Below, in pieces: positions 44,596 to 56,486 of a DNA stretch of 64,000 nucleotides (position 1 is the first letter of the stretch; each line of letters opens with the position of its first letter). The notes under the pieces are model-generated. The model was not told the origin of the DNA and did no database searches. It saw only the letters and a list, made by a program, of their open reading frames with translations. Both the position numbers and the translations under genes were made by a program. The DNA comes from Malachius bipustulatus (Eukaryota > Arthropoda > Insecta > Coleoptera > Melyridae). The DNA lies in NCBI GenBank assembly GCA_910589415.1, contig OU342639.1, positions 27,970,268-28,034,267 on the forward strand, read 5' to 3'.

Positions 44596-45141
44596 ATGCG
44601 TGAGTTCAAGGTAGTCGTCCTGGGCTCGGGCGGGGTGGGAAAAAGTGCTCTAACGGTGCAGTTTGTGTCGGGGTGTTTTATGGAGAAGTACGATCCGACA
44701 ATAGAAGATTTCTACCGGAAGGAGATCGAGGTGGACAACTCGCCTTGTGTACTCGAGATTCTGGACACGGCCGGCACTGAGCAGTTTGCCAGTATGCGCG
44801 ACCTCTACATCAAGAATGGCCAAGGCTTTGTTGTTGTCTATAGTTTAACCAACCACCAGACCTTCCAGGACATCAGAACTATGAAGGAACTGATCACAAG
44901 GGTCAAGGGCACGGAACGAGTGCCAATACTTCTTGTCGCCAACAAAGTCGACCTGGAACACCAACGCGAGGTATCTTTACAGGATGGCAGTACTCTGGCA
45001 CAGCAGTGGGGCTGTCCTTTCGTCGAGGCTTCCGCCAAGAACCGGACCAATGTCAATGAGGTGTTTGCAGAAATTGTGCGTGAAATGAACTTTAGTCCCG
45101 AGAAGGAAAAAAAGACCTATTGCTGTTGTACGATTCTCTAA
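44596..45141 (+). CDS. Rap2l: Rap2-like small GTPase (181 aa, intronless)
   Basis: A complete Ras-family GTPase. P-loop GSGGVGKS (residues 10-17); switch [13 protein letters not shown] (32-43); DTAGTEQF (57-64); NKVD (116-119); EASAK (143-147); C-terminal CAAX box CTIL preceded by extra cysteines for lipidation. Phe39 in place of Rap1's Ser39, and Thr61 instead of Ras Gln61, are known marks of Rap2 proteins. The expected role is membrane-bound signalling to actin and JNK-pathway effectors. Length is normal for the family. The coding sequence is one uninterrupted exon; codon usage is clearly more GC-rich than the surroundings. The start is the only ATG before the conserved [10 protein letters not shown]. 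Confidence 0.97.
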   Translation: MREFKVVVLGSGGVGKSALTVQFVSGCFMEKYDPTIEDFYRKEIEVDNSPCVLEILDTAGTEQFASMRDLYIKNGQGFVVVYSLTNHQTFQDIRTMKELITRVKGTERVPILLVANKVDLEHQREVSLQDGSTLAQQWGCPFVEASAKNRTNVNEVFAEIVREMNFSPEKEKKTYCCCTIL

Positions 45142-46320
45142 TGCAAGATGTTTATCGGTATGCCGGCTTATCTACAACCGGACGCAGATTATACTACTTG
45201 TCTAGTTACGTTACATACTACTTGGTTCGTTATTATACCCCGGTTAATCTGTGTGGCAGCAGCGATCGGTAACGGTCATCTACGGTTGATGTTTGTTGTT
45301 ATTATGACTTGAAACTATTACTCAGAACTGTCTACGACAACCCCTCACCGAACTAAGTGCTAATAATATTATGTATTGTATTGTCTATTATGGCATCATA
45401 CCTAATTATTGTCCAATGGATTCATGAACGTTTGAGTTTTTTGCTGACCAAATGTTACAACAGAATACAGCTGACTGAAACTTAATTTCGTTATACTTTA
45501 TACATATACATATAATATAAATATAATATCCTGGTGCCGCGAGCTCATATATAACCTCCGAATTGGACTATGATGCTCATCTCTTTTTTAATTACTACAC
45601 TTTATACTTACTTAATTTTGAAGAAAATAATGACGTAGACTGCACAATATCTATATTTTTATACATTGATCAATCAACGGAAACTATTCATAATTACATA
45701 ATAATAATAATAATAATAACATATTTTATTTAGAATTTATAACTGAATCATATCTACCAGAAACTACTGTAAAAATAGTGCCTATTTAAATTGAAATGAG
45801 AGAGGAAAGGGATGTGAGTTCTTGGTGTTTTGATATGTGAATTTTAATTGACCAAGTCCAAGTGGCAAGTGAGGAGAGGAATATTGTTTGCTGTAACAGT
45901 GGATGGGTCGGTCAGATTTGACGTTTACCATGTAGATTGTATGTTGTGCCAGATCAGCAGGTAACACTGCAGTTGGATCGCCCATTTCCGGCCTAAACCC
46001 TAACCAGTAACCACCTTGAAAGTATCTCTCTGATATCTATATAACTCACCGAGCTGTTATGATAACAATTATTAACTATTCATTATTATTAGAGTGCAAT
46101 TTTATACAACCGCAATTTATCAGTTTTTAATGCAAAATAATATGCAGAATGTTGTCAATATCGTCATCACAGTTGTCATACTCGTGCAGCAATTATTATT
46201 GTATTGTCCACTCATTGTACATAATATTTATATAGAGCCAAATTTTGGCAATTTATACCTATCAAGACTCATGAAGTCTGTGTTTTGTAATAAACTTTTT
46301 CTTAATCAAAAGTGACGTGC
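45142..46320 (+). other. Probable 3' UTR and flank of Rap2
   Basis: AT-rich, with an (ATA)n run near 45699-45720 and an AATAAA signal at 46289-46294. No further coding similarity. Confidence 0.4.
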
Positions 46321-47844
46321 TTGGAAATGCGTGCTTCTAGGATACCTAACAGTAACAGGGGATAATACCTAACTCTAAATGAATACATGTTTTGTAATCA
46401 TTGGAAATGTTGAAAATGGTGTGCGTCTGTTCTGAGAGCCAAAAAAGGATATGTGATATATACGTATTATAATAAAAGAGAAAATAAGTGGAATTAACAT
46501 GTTTGTTTCATTTAGTGTTCCCGATCATTTTGCAAAATGCTAGTCCAAGGTATGGTACCACTCTATATTTTTGTATGTTTTATTTATAAGTTTGAAGTCG
46601 GTAGAAAATTTATATCAGCAGCTTTTTTGTTGCATGTAATAATTATTGATCTATTCAAATTATTTTGTTACCCATCTTATGTTTTATTGTAAGAAATTTG
46701 TAGAATTACATATTTATTGATAGAGATCATTCATTTTATAAAGTGATTAACTATTTTTACCATTGTTTGAATATGTGTATTTTTTGAATTTCAATACAAT
46801 CTGAAAAATCCTCTTTTGGTTTTAATGATTTTAACAATTTTCTAAATTTAGGTTCTGATTTGGACTGTGCATTCTTTTCACGATAAAATGCGAAAATGTT
46901 TTGGTCTAACGATCACAAGCAAAACTACTTATCCAAAATCTGTTGGATTAAAAAAAAAAATGTTTCTCAATATTTCAGGATCATAGAGTTTGAATAAACT
47001 CAATATTTGGTAATGCTGTTCTTAAATTTTCAAATCAGTTTTTGTTTCAAAGTAAAATTTTAATATAATCGCCATGCCAATAAATCTGTCTAAATGTTTA
47101 GACAAATGGTGGATAAGGGCCGAACGAGTTCAGGGCTAGAGGTGGGCCGATGAAGATTCCGTTTTGCAGCTCCCTTGGAAATGCCCATTACTATCCTACA
47201 AACCCTTTCTATCCACTTAATTTTTCTTAATTTCTAATCTGATTTTTTTTTTACAAATACAATTCCACTTTCTACAATGGCAATTTTTCAAGTTTTTCGC
47301 ATTCATTTTGAACTTTTCTCTGTCTTTTAATTTATCGAAGAAAATCTAAACTCAGTTTATTAAAATCGGAAACATGGGAAGTTAAAGTAAGTAGAAAAGG
47401 GTGTTGGTGGGAGTGGGGAAAGAGGATCGCAACTGGGTGGATGAGGAGGTGTATGGGGAAGCAGATTGCTGGAATTATCCGCCGTATGGAAAAGGAAGAT
47501 TTCTAGTAAGAAATAAACATGAGAATGTGCATAGTAAGCAATCCAAGAAATAAAAAAATTGTGGACTCATTCTGCTTTAGCATTGCTGTCAGAATATAGT
47601 CACATCAGTGTTATTGACGCACCGAATTCTGAGTCACTTTTTCCACCATTCTTTTCTCTTTTTGGACTTGCTGTACTTTTTTAATGCCAGTCCGTGCCAA
47701 AAAAAAAAATAATAATAATAAAACATGGTGTTTCATAATATGTAGGAATGGCTTTATGGGGTTTTTAGAGACCTTCCCATAAAATTTACCCATGAAGTTT
47801 GTTTTCGAGAAACACTAAAGTTCAAAAAATATTTTGTATTATTT
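46321..47844. other. Spacer, no gene recognised
   Basis: AT-rich sequence without recognisable coding or terminal repeats. Short open frames lack family motifs. Confidence 0.4.
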
Positions 47845-49500
47845 CTCATGTCATTCAAGTCAGTCTCTGTAGGCCGCCAAACGATGGATTTTAACTAAAA
47901 ATTTAAATCCAGGGTCACAATGTCCATAATTTATAATTATTTTGGACTATACAGAGGTCCCATTTATGAGAGTGCGCGACATTCAAAGATGTGTTTTTTT
48001 TTAATGTATTGCTTTTATATTATTCAATTTTCAGATTGTCAGAGAAGAAAAAATAAAAATGGTTTTAACATTCAGTTGGAGTTTAAGTTGAGAAATTTGT
48101 GAGCTATAAACAAGTGAAAATCGCAATTTTCGAAGTTCAAGGCAGTGCAGTACGAAAACGGCCCAAGATGGAGGAAAGCGACTTACATGTCCTATTTTAA
48201 CTTTTACTTTCTATTTCATGGCACAGAAACATTCGTTATATATTTTTGTTTTATTTAGCAACATATTTAAAAATCTCTAATTTTTTGATCACCCTGTATA
48301 AACATTAATTCCATCTACATCATAGGATAGTGCATAAAATGCTAAAATAGGGGCATGTAAGAGATTTTCATCTATCTTGAGCTGTTTTTTTTTTGTACTT
48401 GAACAATTTTCACTTGTTTTTATAACTCACAAACTTCAAACTCTAACTCTAAAAACTAATCTTACCATTGCTGCTGTCTACATTGTACCTTCTTATATGT
48501 TGCAAATGCAATAATGTAAGAACATTCCATTTTAAAACATATAATTTTTATATGGCACCAGCAGTTTTTCGGTTTTTCAGATGAAGTGAGTAAGTGTCTC
48601 TTCACTTATTTCTAAATAAATAGCATTTTAAATTGGAAAAATGGTTATTGTTTTTAATAATTTACAGTCAGGTTTGATTGTCTTAGGACCAGTCAGTTCA
48701 GAATTTTCTTTTTTTGCAAGGTCTATTCAGTTCGATGTTTTTTTGCAAGATCCGGTTTGACAGGCTCCTAAAAAAGCTCGCATTTTAGAGCAGACCGTAC
48801 CTTGCCTAACCGAGCATTGCAAATAAAAAACAATCTAATTCGTGAGCTGACCGAACCTTGCAAAAAAAATCAATCTGACCCAAGTTTGCAAAAATCGAAT
48901 TTTCTTTCGACTTTATATCTAAGCCAACATTACAAAAAAATAAACAATGGAACGGACTTTGTCCTGTGTATCATCTACGAGCCACCACTCTCATATGGAA
49001 TTTTAAATTACGACCGCCGCTGTATACAGGGTGATTCATGAGTGACCTTACATAGACCAATGGTGACAAGCGGACTTCAAGGCGGATTGAAAACCATAAA
49101 GGAAATTTTTTTTTTTTGTGATTGGTTACGAAGTTACAGGGTGTTTTATGTCTCAAGTACAAAACTTTGATAGGCGATATTTATGGAACGGTTGAAGATA
49201 TTTTGTCGAAATTTACTAGGGATGGTGCACTCCGGAAACTTATCAAAACCGCCTTCTGAGTTAATTAAAAATCCAGGACCTTCGAATTTCAAAAGTTAAG
49301 AAAAAACTCTATGGAAATCATTCCTCAATTTGAACGGCACACCCAAACCGTCTCGAAAAAAAAAAGTCAAAGTAAAACTTCTCAGTAAATTATCGTTTTC
49401 AAGCAGACATAATTATTTTACTTATTATACAGGATGATAATTTTGTATTTTTTTTAATCCATCGTTTGACGACTCACTTGAATGAGGTGGGACACTATAT
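47845..49500. mobile_element. Decayed, internally invaded copy of the 16330-17205 palindrome family
   Basis: TCAGTCTCTGTAGGCCGCCA and AAACGATGGATTTTAACT (about 47860) match the left arm of the 16.3-kb element. GCGACTTACATGTCCTATTT (about 48178) and GGGGCATGTAAGAGATTTTC (about 48350) match its inner arms. TCCATCGTTTGACGACTCAC ... GTGGGACACT (about 49455-49497) matches its right end. An insert separates the right arm at about 48560-48975, and a second CAGGGTGATTCATG end in TATA stands at 49026. Confidence 0.7.
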
Positions 49501-50588
49501 TTGATAAAGATAATTGAATCAAATTTAGTTCACAATAGTTCACCTTATTAAGGTTGCTACATTTTAACAAAGTATCAAACTTGGCACACACCACCAGTGG
49601 GAGACTTACAGATCAGTTACTATATGAAGTCAAAATAACTATGAATTAAATGTAAAAGTGGTAATGCATTACACCCTGTTGAAAATTCATAGCAGTTTAC
49701 TACCCTTAAAAATTTGCAAACAAACTTTTGTGATATTATTTAATAATCTAATTAATAAGAATTCAAGGGCAATTCCAGAAGTATAGTCTTTGCATACTCA
49801 GTTGAAACAACAAGAAATTAAAAGATTTTTCGGAGTGTCATCAATATGACATTTTACATTTAAATAAAATCAGGAGATAAATATTAAAAACTATTTGCTT
49901 TTTGTTTTTTTTTTGGTAATTTGTGAAGATTTGATGTTATTTTAAGTACTGTTTTGTTAGGAAATAATATAAATCACAATAATAAACTTAATGTGTTTAA
50001 AAAAGTAAAATATTTTTATAGTGACCACGAACTGAAATTTTTCATCTAGCGTGTTTATTTCCCAATAAAATTTTTTAACAATAATATAAAACAACACTTC
50101 TTGTTTTTCTTGAATTAATTACTGAAACGCTGCAGTAAGTTCACGTAATACTTACCATTGAATGTTTTTTCCCTTTTGAAGATAATCGATGAAAATTATT
50201 CCATAACTGTTTTCGCCTTCATTGGAGATGATTTCCCCTTCCAGTTCATAGTTTGGACTGTTCCTTCGTCTCAGGTGTATTGTGATGGACAATTTTATGT
50301 ATGGTTATGAAGCGGTGTAAAAACTTGATTTAATTATAAAAACCTCATGTTGGTTACAACGCTCAGTGAATTTTTTTTTGCTTTTTTTGAGAGGAAGAGC
50401 GAAATCTTCACCAGAAAAAAACAGAAATTAGGCAGTGAATAATCTGCTAAATAAAAATATTTATTTAAATAAAACTAGATAAAAATACAATATACATACA
50501 TACTATTACATATTTCATTGACCATTGACAATAGATATACAATGATTGATTGAAACTAATAATAATAATTAATAAAATGAATAATTTT
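49501..50588. other. Spacer and 3' flank of the minus-strand VMA12 gene
   Basis: AT-rich; nothing coding recognised. A minus-strand AATAAA near 50460 could serve as the poly(A) signal of the VMA12/BLOC1S5 transcript. Confidence 0.4.
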
Positions 50589-51968
50589 TTAATCTAACTT
50601 AGATGACTTGACTCGACGAGCACACTCATCTTCGAAAACCACATCTTCGTTCAGCTTCTTCGCAAGAAAGTACAGTTCCGCTAGAGCTATGATTAGAGCA
50701 CAAATGATTCCTAAAAGGAGTCTAAATCCAAAGTCTAGAGTACCGATCATCAGCTCGATCCCAATAAAACCAAATGCAAAGCCTGCAACCACCGACAAAA
50801 TGAACTGGAAAACAGCTATTATGTGCTTGTTCATTTCTTTCACTGAAACATATTATTTGTTTGATTCTTTTACCAACATATTCATTGTTTTTAATGCAGT
50901 AGATTCTTAATAGTCTACTTCAACGTTTATATTCAAGAATATAATATATAAAACTAACAACTGAAGACGGTTAGGTATATTTCACGTCTAAAGTTGACAA
51001 AAATCAGAGTCACCCATTCTTTGACAAACGGGACACCTACTCTAATATTGTACAAGGTCATTGTATAGAAAAATAGCCCTGTCTGTAGATAGCTGTGTAA
51101 TATTGATGTTTGTAAATAAAAAAAGATTGTGGAATAGCATTTTTTAAAGCAGACCCATTCTTGCTACAAGATCTTAGTGTTTAAATATTCAAATGACCAC
51201 TACTATTCAACAGACGGACGCTATAAAATGTAGGAATTAAAATACCATTACAAAGATGTACCACTCGATTTCTTTTCCCATTAAAGTTACAAGAGGTGAT
51301 TTTGGATGGTATAAGTTGAAAATATCAAAAAAATTATACAAATAAAAATAAACTTCTAAATTGAATTAATGAAAACTAAAAATCAGACAATAAAGAATCC
51401 ACTGCATGAGCATTTAATACAAAATTTCCTTACACTGATAGGAGACTGTATCTTCAGGGAATCTCTTCCTTGTAAAACTGAATTTTCCAGTCATACGATG
51501 ATATTCTTGATTACTAAATTCGTTTCTATACTGCTCGCAACGTTTTTCCAACGCCTCATTTCTGGGAATTTTATCATTTTCAGGTATAATGACTTCAGAA
51601 CCTTCAAACAATTCATGAAAGTAGACGTCCTTCTTTCCACTTATGTAATTATACAACCAATGCAGATCTTTCAAAGACAAAAATTTGTTGTTTTCAGCAT
51701 TAATTACTTGATTGGTTGTACTTATTGACTTCATATTGGACACTAACGATAGACCGTCAATAAACTCTCTATCACAATCAGTCAGAAGATAGGGAACACT
51801 TGCTAGATTTTCTTTGCAGGACATGTTTGCGTCTTTTCCAGTAATAAGACTCTCGATACCTGGGGTAATATCTTTATCCACTTTCACATCATTTTCAATA
51901 AACTCACATAGCCGTTTTGAAGGCTTTATTTGAATGGATGGATTTGTTATAGGTCCTAAATTCATCAT
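50589..51968 (-). CDS. TMEM199: VMA12/TMEM199-like V-ATPase assembly factor (262 aa, 2 exons)
   Basis: Exon 1 is 51968-51434 and exon 2 is 50842-50589; the intron starts gtaagg and ends tttcag, joined in phase 1. The conserved VMA12 block is plain: DVYFHELFEGSEVIIPE, PRNEALEKRCEQYRNEF and NQEYHRMTGKF (about residues 110-160), as in human TMEM199 (YLHELLEGSEI...PRNPEL...EYKRI). Two membrane segments follow (about 185-207 and 215-238), the second ending ALAELYFLAKKL. Family role: ER-membrane assembly of the V-ATPase Vo sector. The N-terminus is longer than in human (208 aa total). The ATG lies 6 bases after the BLOC1S5 stop in the same frame, in a good start context (CACAAAATGATG), with no room for its own 5' UTR on that exon. 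Confidence 0.92.
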
Positions 51969-51977
51969 TTTGTGTCA
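51969..51977 (-). promoter_or_regulatory. Dicistron junction: in-frame TGA-C followed by CACAAA and ATGATG
   Basis: The minus strand reads GCA AAT TAT TGA CAC AAA ATG ATG. BLOC1S5 stops at TGA (51977-51975) and VMA12 starts at 51968, exactly three codons later in frame. TGA followed by C is a leaky stop context in eukaryotes. Reinitiation or readthrough are both possible; neither is proven. Confidence 0.8.
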
Positions 51978-54900
51978 ATAATTTGCCTTTCTTAACGCCT
52001 TTTCTAGAGTCAAGTAATACTCTCTCAGATCTTCCTCTTTTTTTTCAAAATCACTGTTTATGTTAGAATATTCTGAAGTTACTTTATCCATATAGTGCTG
52101 CCATTCAACTTCAAATAATTGTTTTTTGTTTTCAATAATTTTACTCTGAAAAAGTTTATCACAATTAACATTCACCAAGTCTGTTAAACTCACAAAAATT
52201 AATCAAGAATTAGTATTGCGTACCCAGAAGAGTGCAAGCAAAAGATTCCAGGCTGTTTAATCCTGGTACTTGAAGATTTACTGCAGTTGGAGAGTGATAC
52301 GAAGCAAATCTCCCACGACCATGACTAAAAAGTTTTGTTCTGTTTTTCCTCACTTCTAGCTGTCTTGATGATGAAGTAAGAAACCGGTAGAGAAATTCTA
52401 GTAATTTATATGATATATAAATTGTATAAATATACTCTTATGACGTGAAATAATTGCATTTTATTGACGACTAAAAAGCCCGGAATCACTTACAATTTGT
52501 TAAAGCCAGCCATAAAATCATACATACATCAATACTAACCTTTCTATAATACTCTTCAAGAACCACAAAATGTTTACAAAAATCAATTGCTTGATTTAAA
52601 TCTTCTAATGTCTTTGGTAAACTTTCATGGACTGCTTGCTTAAAACGATCTGTATGTGTATACCTAATATCCGTAATATTTTCCACAATGGCAAACAAAT
52701 GATCCACTTCTTCTTCGCTTCGTTTCTGCTGAAATATATATGAATATATTGGAAAATATATTTAAAAATATCAAAAATACACTTGGGTGAAGCTCAAAAA
52801 TGATTTCAATGAACAAAAATTCACAGCACATTTTGAATTAGATTTATTACTTTGATTGCATGCAAAAATATGAAGTAACAAGTTGGCAGTTTCAATTTTG
52901 TGGCAGAGATGTCGTATTCAGTAAAAAAAAAACAGGGAACCCGAGAACAGCATCTGGGTACTAGAAATTAAAAAACTATTTTCAACACAATATTATAATA
53001 ATATTATTATTGCCTCTTAAATATTAAATAGATATGGAATGTAACCTTCAAACCAAAATAAAAGGACAGAATCTCGATGGTATTACGAAACTCACTTTAT
53101 ATTTTCAGTCTGTACAATTACCCACAAATAAGATTCTGCATCTACTACTGTCTCAAACAAAATCCTTCCTGCATCGCTAATCACAACTCTCCTCTTTTAC
53201 ACTCACATTAATAGTGACTTGTCACTCCTCCAACTGATCTTACACCCATAACATTCAAAACTATACTTGACTTTCAATGTTCAGACTAGCTTTGTTAGCG
53301 GCCTCAAAATTAGATGTCTTTCATAGTTTTCAAAACTATGTACTCTGACTAAGTGTGTGGTGATGGTGAGGCATTATTATATAGTAGTTAAGTGACGACC
53401 ACGGTGACGTTCTAGAAACTAGATGATGTTCCTGAATGGTCACAATCCCTAATGTCACATTTTGTGAACTGACATATTGTGGTCAAATGGGCCGAAGCCA
53501 ATGAATTTGAATCTAACACTAAACTTTGATATGTTTTCATACTTCATAGATGGCCTAGACAGAGGCGAATTTACAAATGTGCCGCGCCTATAAGGCTGAA
53601 TCAAATCACCGCCTATGGTATTACTTTTTAAAAAATTTGCGGACTCCTTGTGCCTCTTGTGCAGTACCTGATTTACGAGTTTTGACAGCCCTAGGCTAAT
53701 TATTAATTTCCTGTCTGTCTTACTTGTCAGTGGCGTATCGGAACTATATTAAAAAGTATCTAGATTTCAGTAGATTTTGTTCCACAGGTATTAAATTAGT
53801 TGGACAAACCGGGGGGTTGGGGAGTATGGGTACTCCCCAAAGCCAAGATTCCAAAAGCGCCAATATTTTTATTCTGTAAATAAGCGATGGTGCTTGTAAA
53901 GGCAAGCTCAGTGCCCCCTCAGTCATTGCGCCCTAGGCTCTAGCCTAATTTGCCTATGGGTAAATCAGGCGCCGTGGAGAACTCGGGGTGTCAATCAGCA
54001 ACATTACCGATTTTGTTATTGAGGGGGAGATTTTTTGGTGGCAAATTTAACTACTAAAGTTCATCCCCCTTGGCAGGGGTAGCTTATTATCATACGGAAC
54101 AGATATCGAGTGTGATACATCATTTGAAAGCTACTTAAATTCTCTTTACAACGATATCTCACTTTTTGGGTTTCATTTGAATATAACAGGGCAACCAGGC
54201 AGTGGCGGATTTGCAGTCTTGGCCGCCCTAGGCCCCAGATCATATAGTAAGTAGGTACCAGCTGCCCTTTCTCAATAACCATCATATGGACTACATAATG
54301 AATTTAGTTTATTGCCAACTTAAATAAAACATTTACAACGCTTTTAGGTTTTATTCTCATACAAGATATGTATTATAATGAGTGTTTTAAAATGTGTTAC
54401 AAAACTCGTCTGCACTAGCCGCCCCTAATATCTTACCGCCCTAGGCCCGGGACTACTGGTCCTTAGGGCAAATCTGCCACTGTGACCAGGTCTATGTATT
54501 TTCTAAAGTCAAGGAGTGGATTCTGTCTATCTGACCTATTTGTCGGTTGCTGCCAACTCAGTGTAAATTATGAATCTTAATTTGGTCATTATGGAGATGA
54601 GCGGCATTGGTATTGGGCGAAATGGCTTATACTATCGGATAGCTTGTGTCTCTAGGAGTATCAAGGTACCATTGAATTTTTGCGCCGGCAAGTAATAGTC
54701 GAGAAATAAGGCCTTAAAGTTTCATCCTTGCCCTAATACGCGTATATTCGTACATAATACGCTCGAACAGGAAGCCGCACTCCGTCGGACACACGACTCT
54801 GAGTGCGTGCTTCCCGTCGAGCGTATATGTACAAACACACGTAATGACACTTTAAGGCCTTATTTCTCGACTATTACTTGCCGACGCAAAAATTCAATGG

Positions 54901-55232
54901 TACCTTGATACTTCTAGAGACACAAGCTATCCAATGTATAAGCCATTTCGCCCTATATCCATGCCGCTCATCTCCATAATTACCCTTAATTTATATGCCT
55001 TTATAATTGGTACCCTGTTTAGTCATTATTTATAGAAAATTAAATGCATACCTACCTCAAATTCCTTGGTAAAGTAAATTATTTCTCCTTCCAGAAAACC
55101 TCTATGATCAAACAATCTACTCCAAATTTTATTTATTCCTGAAAATTGTGTGCATTTAATACGGAATCATGAAAACCCTTTATACCTACCAGATACAAAA
55201 TATTGGAACTTACCTTGAAAAACAACAAACAT
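51975..55232 (-). CDS. BLOC1S5: BLOC1S5 (Muted) subunit of BLOC-1 (153 aa, 4 exons)
   Basis: Exons: 55232-55214, 55138-55056, 52728-52540 and 52145-51975. Donors are gtaagt, gtaggt and gttagt; acceptors ttttcag, tttcag and tttttcag; phases 1, 0, 0 all fit. Exon 2 reads KIWSRLFDHRGFLEGEIIYF then TKEFE, matching human Muted 'EIHSRLLDHRPVIQGETRYFVKEFE'. Exon 3 continues QKRSEEEVDHLFAIVENITD with a coiled-coil region. Exon 4 has EVEWQHYMDKVTSEYSNINS and a helical C-terminus like the human 'LQWDNFMKE...' segment. Family role: coiled-coil subunit of BLOC-1 in lysosome-related organelle (for example eye pigment granule) biogenesis. An in-frame TGA upstream fixes the start as MFVVFQ. The exon 3 acceptor is a cagcag (NAGNAG) site that could include or skip one Gln. 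Intron 2 holds two MITEs. Confidence 0.9.
54192..54482. mobile_element. MITE with CAGTGGCGGATTTGC termini in BLOC1S5 intron 2
   Basis: CAGTGGCGGATTTGC (54192) is mirrored by GCAAATCTGCCACTG ending at 54482, with inner CCGCCCTAGGCCC repeated on both sides. The flanks are CAACCAGG on the left and TGACCAGG on the right, an 8-bp duplication with two mismatches. The CAGNGG terminus and 8-bp duplication fit hAT. Related CTAGG/TTTGCC-rich fragments lie at 53560-53960. Confidence 0.65.
54584..54984. mobile_element. hAT-like palindromic MITE, GGTCATTATGG termini, 8-bp target duplication
   Basis: GGTCATTATGGAGATGAGCG (54584) is mirrored by GCCGCTCATCTCCATAATTACC ending at 54984. The flanking duplication CTTAATTT is perfect (54576-54583 and 54985-54992). 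The arms pair over about 190 bp with a central inverted segment rich in CGTATAT/GAGCGTAT and CGGAAGC-like words. It shares the terminal GGTCATTAT with the elements at 20373 and 37215 but a different body. Lies in BLOC1S5 intron 2, about 70 bases from exon 2. Confidence 0.9.
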
Positions 55233-55848
55233 TTTGCTATTGCTTTTTTCATTTCTATGAATTTGTCAGTTTAAGTTTCAGTCTTTGCTAACACTAGAAA
55301 CAACTTCATTCCATGATCATCACGTGATAATTTTATGCTAAATTGCTAAAATAATTAAAATAATTCAACAATTTTTTGTGTGTTGTGGTTGTGATTTTTT
55401 ATGTTCTAATCTTTTTAATCTAATTCGTCTTCTCCTTCTCTTCAACTCTCATCAGTCATCAGTCATCAATCATCATTCTCATTTCAGTCATTTCTCATCA
55501 ATCATCGTTCTATTCTAGTTGTGTCTCTGTCATTTGTCATATTCAGAGGTCTAATAAAATCAAAGAAGTGAAAAGGTCAGGAAAGAGTATAATGTTACTT
55601 TACCTCAAGGATTCTGTATATAACTATAGGATTGCTCCATTCCTATGCTACTCATGTTGTCGCGTCCCCACCACTCCACGAGGCTGATGTGACGTCAGAG
55701 GAGTGCTGGGCCCGCGAACCTTGTATCTAAAGCACGTGCTGACAGTGAGGAAGTGTTGCTAAAGAGCTTTGTTTTTGTGCAAAAACCTGTGTAAAACAAC
55801 AGTGAAAGTGTCTTTGTGTTATTTTCAACCCTATTTTAATTTAGTGTG
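55233..55848 (+). promoter_or_regulatory. Divergent promoter region (BLOC1S5 minus / ASAP plus) with ASAP 5' leader exon
   Basis: Between the BLOC1S5 start (55232) and a plus-strand donor (GTGTG|GTAAGAAT at 55849) lies a pyrimidine-rich stretch with reiterated CATCAGTCATCA words (55440-55510). A GC-richer segment with a perfect TGACGTCA (CRE/ATF-type site, about 55691) and CACGTG-like E-box (55734) follows. The segment ending at 55848 has multiple stops and reads as a non-coding first exon, best paired with the acceptor at 60728. Exact start sites are unknown. Confidence 0.5.
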
Positions 55849-56486
55849 GTAAGAATAATTATTATAAAACGTTATTATAAACAGTTACATGCACACTGTG
55901 TGTAACCGATTGATATGTTCTTTTATCACCCTGTAAATTCTTCATTTATTGTGCGTTTTTACCTGATTTTTTTTATTACTGTTGCACGTGCTGGCTGGAT
56001 CATTTGTATTTTAATAGCTCTAGAATCTAGCAGAAGAGGTAAAAATATAAAATAAAAATAATTTTGCGAATATTATAGGAGGTAAATGAACATGTGACTG
56101 TTTGAATATAAGGAACAATTATTATTATATTTTAAATTATTTATATTATAAATTGTTTAGAAAGTGTTTGTGCGCATTATGGAATTTTATTATGTATTTT
56201 TATAAATTTTGAAAACTTTGTAGGTTTTTTTAATCACCTACCTACCCACCAAACTTATAAATCACAGTTAGTACTTAACTACAAATAATATAGGTAAGTA
56301 ACTGATGGTTATCACCAAATTATATTTAATTAAGTATGATCTTGCAGTCAGTATTATATGAGGAAGTCGGCAGGAACTTTTCAAATAACTTTCCTTAATT
56401 AAAAAACTCAAAAATAAACTAGATACAGAGACTTTGCAGAAGCTAAAAAAATTAAAGTCCAGACCTATAGTATAAATTCAACTATA

